From the NCBI GenBank assembly GCA_030043175.1, contig JASHYD010001450.1:1-7279 (forward strand): 7,279 nt of DNA. Direction: 5' to 3'. The stretch is from Xanthobacteraceae bacterium (GTDB lineage: Bacteria > Pseudomonadota > Alphaproteobacteria > Rhizobiales > Xanthobacteraceae). A program made the position numbers and the translations under genes. Below the pieces are notes generated by a model. The model made no database searches. It worked only from the letters and a program-made list of their open reading frames with translations, and was not told the origin of the DNA. Of the stretch, positions 6,575-7,279 are shown in pieces (positions within the stretch are counted from its first letter, which is position 1; every line of letters begins with the position of its first letter).

Positions 6575-6994
6575 GAAGTCCTACTCGTCGTGCATCTGCG
6601 CGGCCACCCGCAAGTATCGCAGGAGAGGCAAGCGAACCGTGCCCACCGGCCCTTTCCCCCTCCGGCGCTGCCGTGGCATAGCGGGGCGGGTGGGCACCGC
6701 GCGCTCGATGCGCCTTCGCCCACCCTACCCGCGATTCCAATCGATCGAAACTCGCTTTAAGTTGCAGTCTTGCTGTTATCGAACTCCGCGCGGAACCTTT
6801 TAGCCGCGGACCGGGCAAGTGTCTATAAAGGCTCGCCGAAGCATCAACAAAGAGCCAAGATCGCCTTCGCGCCACCGCCGGGCGATGCTGGGCCCGTTGG
6901 AGTCACACGAGCGGAAATCCCTGCATCTTCATGGCGCTACATATAAGCACGCGTTCGCAATCCTCCATGTCCCCTTTCCGATTCGGGTACCTCG
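6575..6994. other. 420-bp divergent gap between alaS and metF-like gene
   Basis: No gene is supported here; the long frames on both strands lack ribosome-binding sites and family resemblance. The alaS-proximal half holds the inverted repeat at 6681-6732. The metF-proximal half contains a -10-like TATAAG at 6942-6947 (within ACATATAAGC) without a convincing -35 at 16-18 bases. I did not find a MetR-type TGAA-N5-TTCA site, and I cannot recognise a SAM-type riboswitch by eye. The promoters of alaS and metF must both lie here, but I cannot place them confidently. Confidence 0.5.
6681..6732. repeat. Palindromic intergenic repeat (GGGTGGGC ... GCCCACCC type)
   Basis: GCGGG (6681-6685) plus GGGTGGGC (6688-6695) pair with GCCCACCC (6718-6725) plus CCCGC (6728-6732), giving a 13-bp stem broken only by a 2x2 mismatch. 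On the complement it reads GTAGGGTGGGCGAAGGCGC then GGTGCCCACC. I recall this as a common dispersed intergenic repeat with a GTAGGGTGGGC...GTGCCCACC core in Bradyrhizobium-like and other proteobacterial genomes. It would lie in or just upstream of the alaS leader. Assignment to a dispersed family is from memory and needs copies elsewhere in the genome. Confidence 0.6.
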
Positions 6995-7279
6995 ATGTCA
7001 TCGCTGTCATTATCCCCGCCGGGCAGTAGCTTGGCGCAACGCCTTGCGGCCGGGCGTTTTGTCATCACGACGGAGATCGTGCCGCCGGTGTCCTGTAGTC
7101 CCGATGACCTTACCGCCAAGGCGGTGCCGCTCCGCGGACTTGCGGATGCCGTCAATGTCACCGACGGCGCCGGCGCCCACGCTCACATGAGCGCGACAGC
7201 CGCGGCGGCCCTGCTCGCCGGCATTGGGATCGAGCCGATCTTGCAGCTCACTTGCCGCGACCGCAACCGCATCGCGCTG
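6995..7279 (+). CDS. metF: Methylenetetrahydrofolate reductase family protein, N-terminal part (3' truncated)
   Basis: The first 95 residues of a MetF-family flavoprotein; the rest lies beyond the window. The family reduces 5,10-methylene-THF to 5-methyl-THF, supplying the methyl group for methionine. Visible features are RFVITTEIVPP (21-31), where Glu27 sits at the position of the catalytic Glu28 of E. coli MetF, DAVNVTDGAGAHAHMSA (51-67), and ILQLTCRDRNRIAL (82-95), equivalent to the HLTC segment after the third strand of the TIM barrel. The ATG at 6995 is the only usable ATG start: the frame is closed by TAA at 6944-6946 and no ATG or GTG lies between. The ribosome-binding site is weak (GGGT about seven bases upstream). 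It is closer to the divergent alphaproteobacterial branch than to E. coli MetF, so a variant role in one-carbon metabolism is possible. Confidence 0.82.
   Translation, partial: MSSLSLSPPGSSLAQRLAAGRFVITTEIVPPVSCSPDDLTAKAVPLRGLADAVNVTDGAGAHAHMSATAAAALLAGIGIEPILQLTCRDRNRIAL

Noticed and set aside
6791..6815. GGAAC as a possible general-stress (EcfG-type) -35 element upstream of the metF-like gene
   Set aside because: No GTT-type -10 occurs at the required distance.
6513..6875. Minus-strand frame of 120 codons overlapping the alaS start
   Set aside because: It overlaps the N-terminal codons of alaS in another frame, and its GWAKAHRARGAHPP-like stretch is what results from translating the intergenic repeat.
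6733..6984. Three GANTC (CcrM methylation) sites at 6733, 6900 and 6980 in the alaS-metF gap
   Set aside because: Three in 250 bp is only modestly above chance and GANTC also occurs inside genes in the window, so no regulatory claim is made.

Overview
The window looks like a chromosomal, GC-rich stretch from an alphaproteobacterium, most likely of the order Hyphomicrobiales (Rhizobiales). That reading rests on the style of the AlaS, GlmM and LutBC proteins, on GC-rich codon third positions, and on an inverted repeat upstream of alaS that resembles a dispersed intergenic repeat I recall from Bradyrhizobium-type genomes. The placement is an inference from memory of these families, not from a search.

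Layout. On the + strand the window opens inside the last third of a LutB-type ferredoxin-like protein (1-461). It overlaps lutC (458-1138) by an ATGA junction; the two are the end of a lactate-utilisation operon. A short gap with a run of nine T follows, then glmM (1266-2612), which makes glucosamine-1-phosphate for peptidoglycan and lipopolysaccharide. A minus-strand gene (2676-3158) converges on glmM and encodes an unrecognised 160-residue protein with a coiled-coil-like N-terminus and a winged-helix-like C-terminus. Across a 252-bp AT-rich divergent gap lies a small + strand gene (3411-3677) for an 88-residue protein with one N-terminal membrane segment. It converges on alaS (3920-6574, minus), a complete alanyl-tRNA synthetase. 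After a 420-bp gap the window ends inside a + strand gene of the methylenetetrahydrofolate reductase family (6995 to the edge).

How the genes relate. lutBC, glmM, alaS and metF are ordinary metabolic or housekeeping genes with intact visible motifs and no sign of decay. The least explained part is 2676-3677: two uncharacterised genes facing away from each other across a gap that carries repeated copies of the 9-mer AAATTACAG. Two of these form a perfect 19-bp inverted repeat overlapping the probable -10 of a promoter with an exact TTGACA -35. This arrangement fits a self-regulated DNA-binding protein controlling a small membrane protein, but that is inference. I saw no rRNA, tRNA, CRISPR array, insertion sequence or phage gene.
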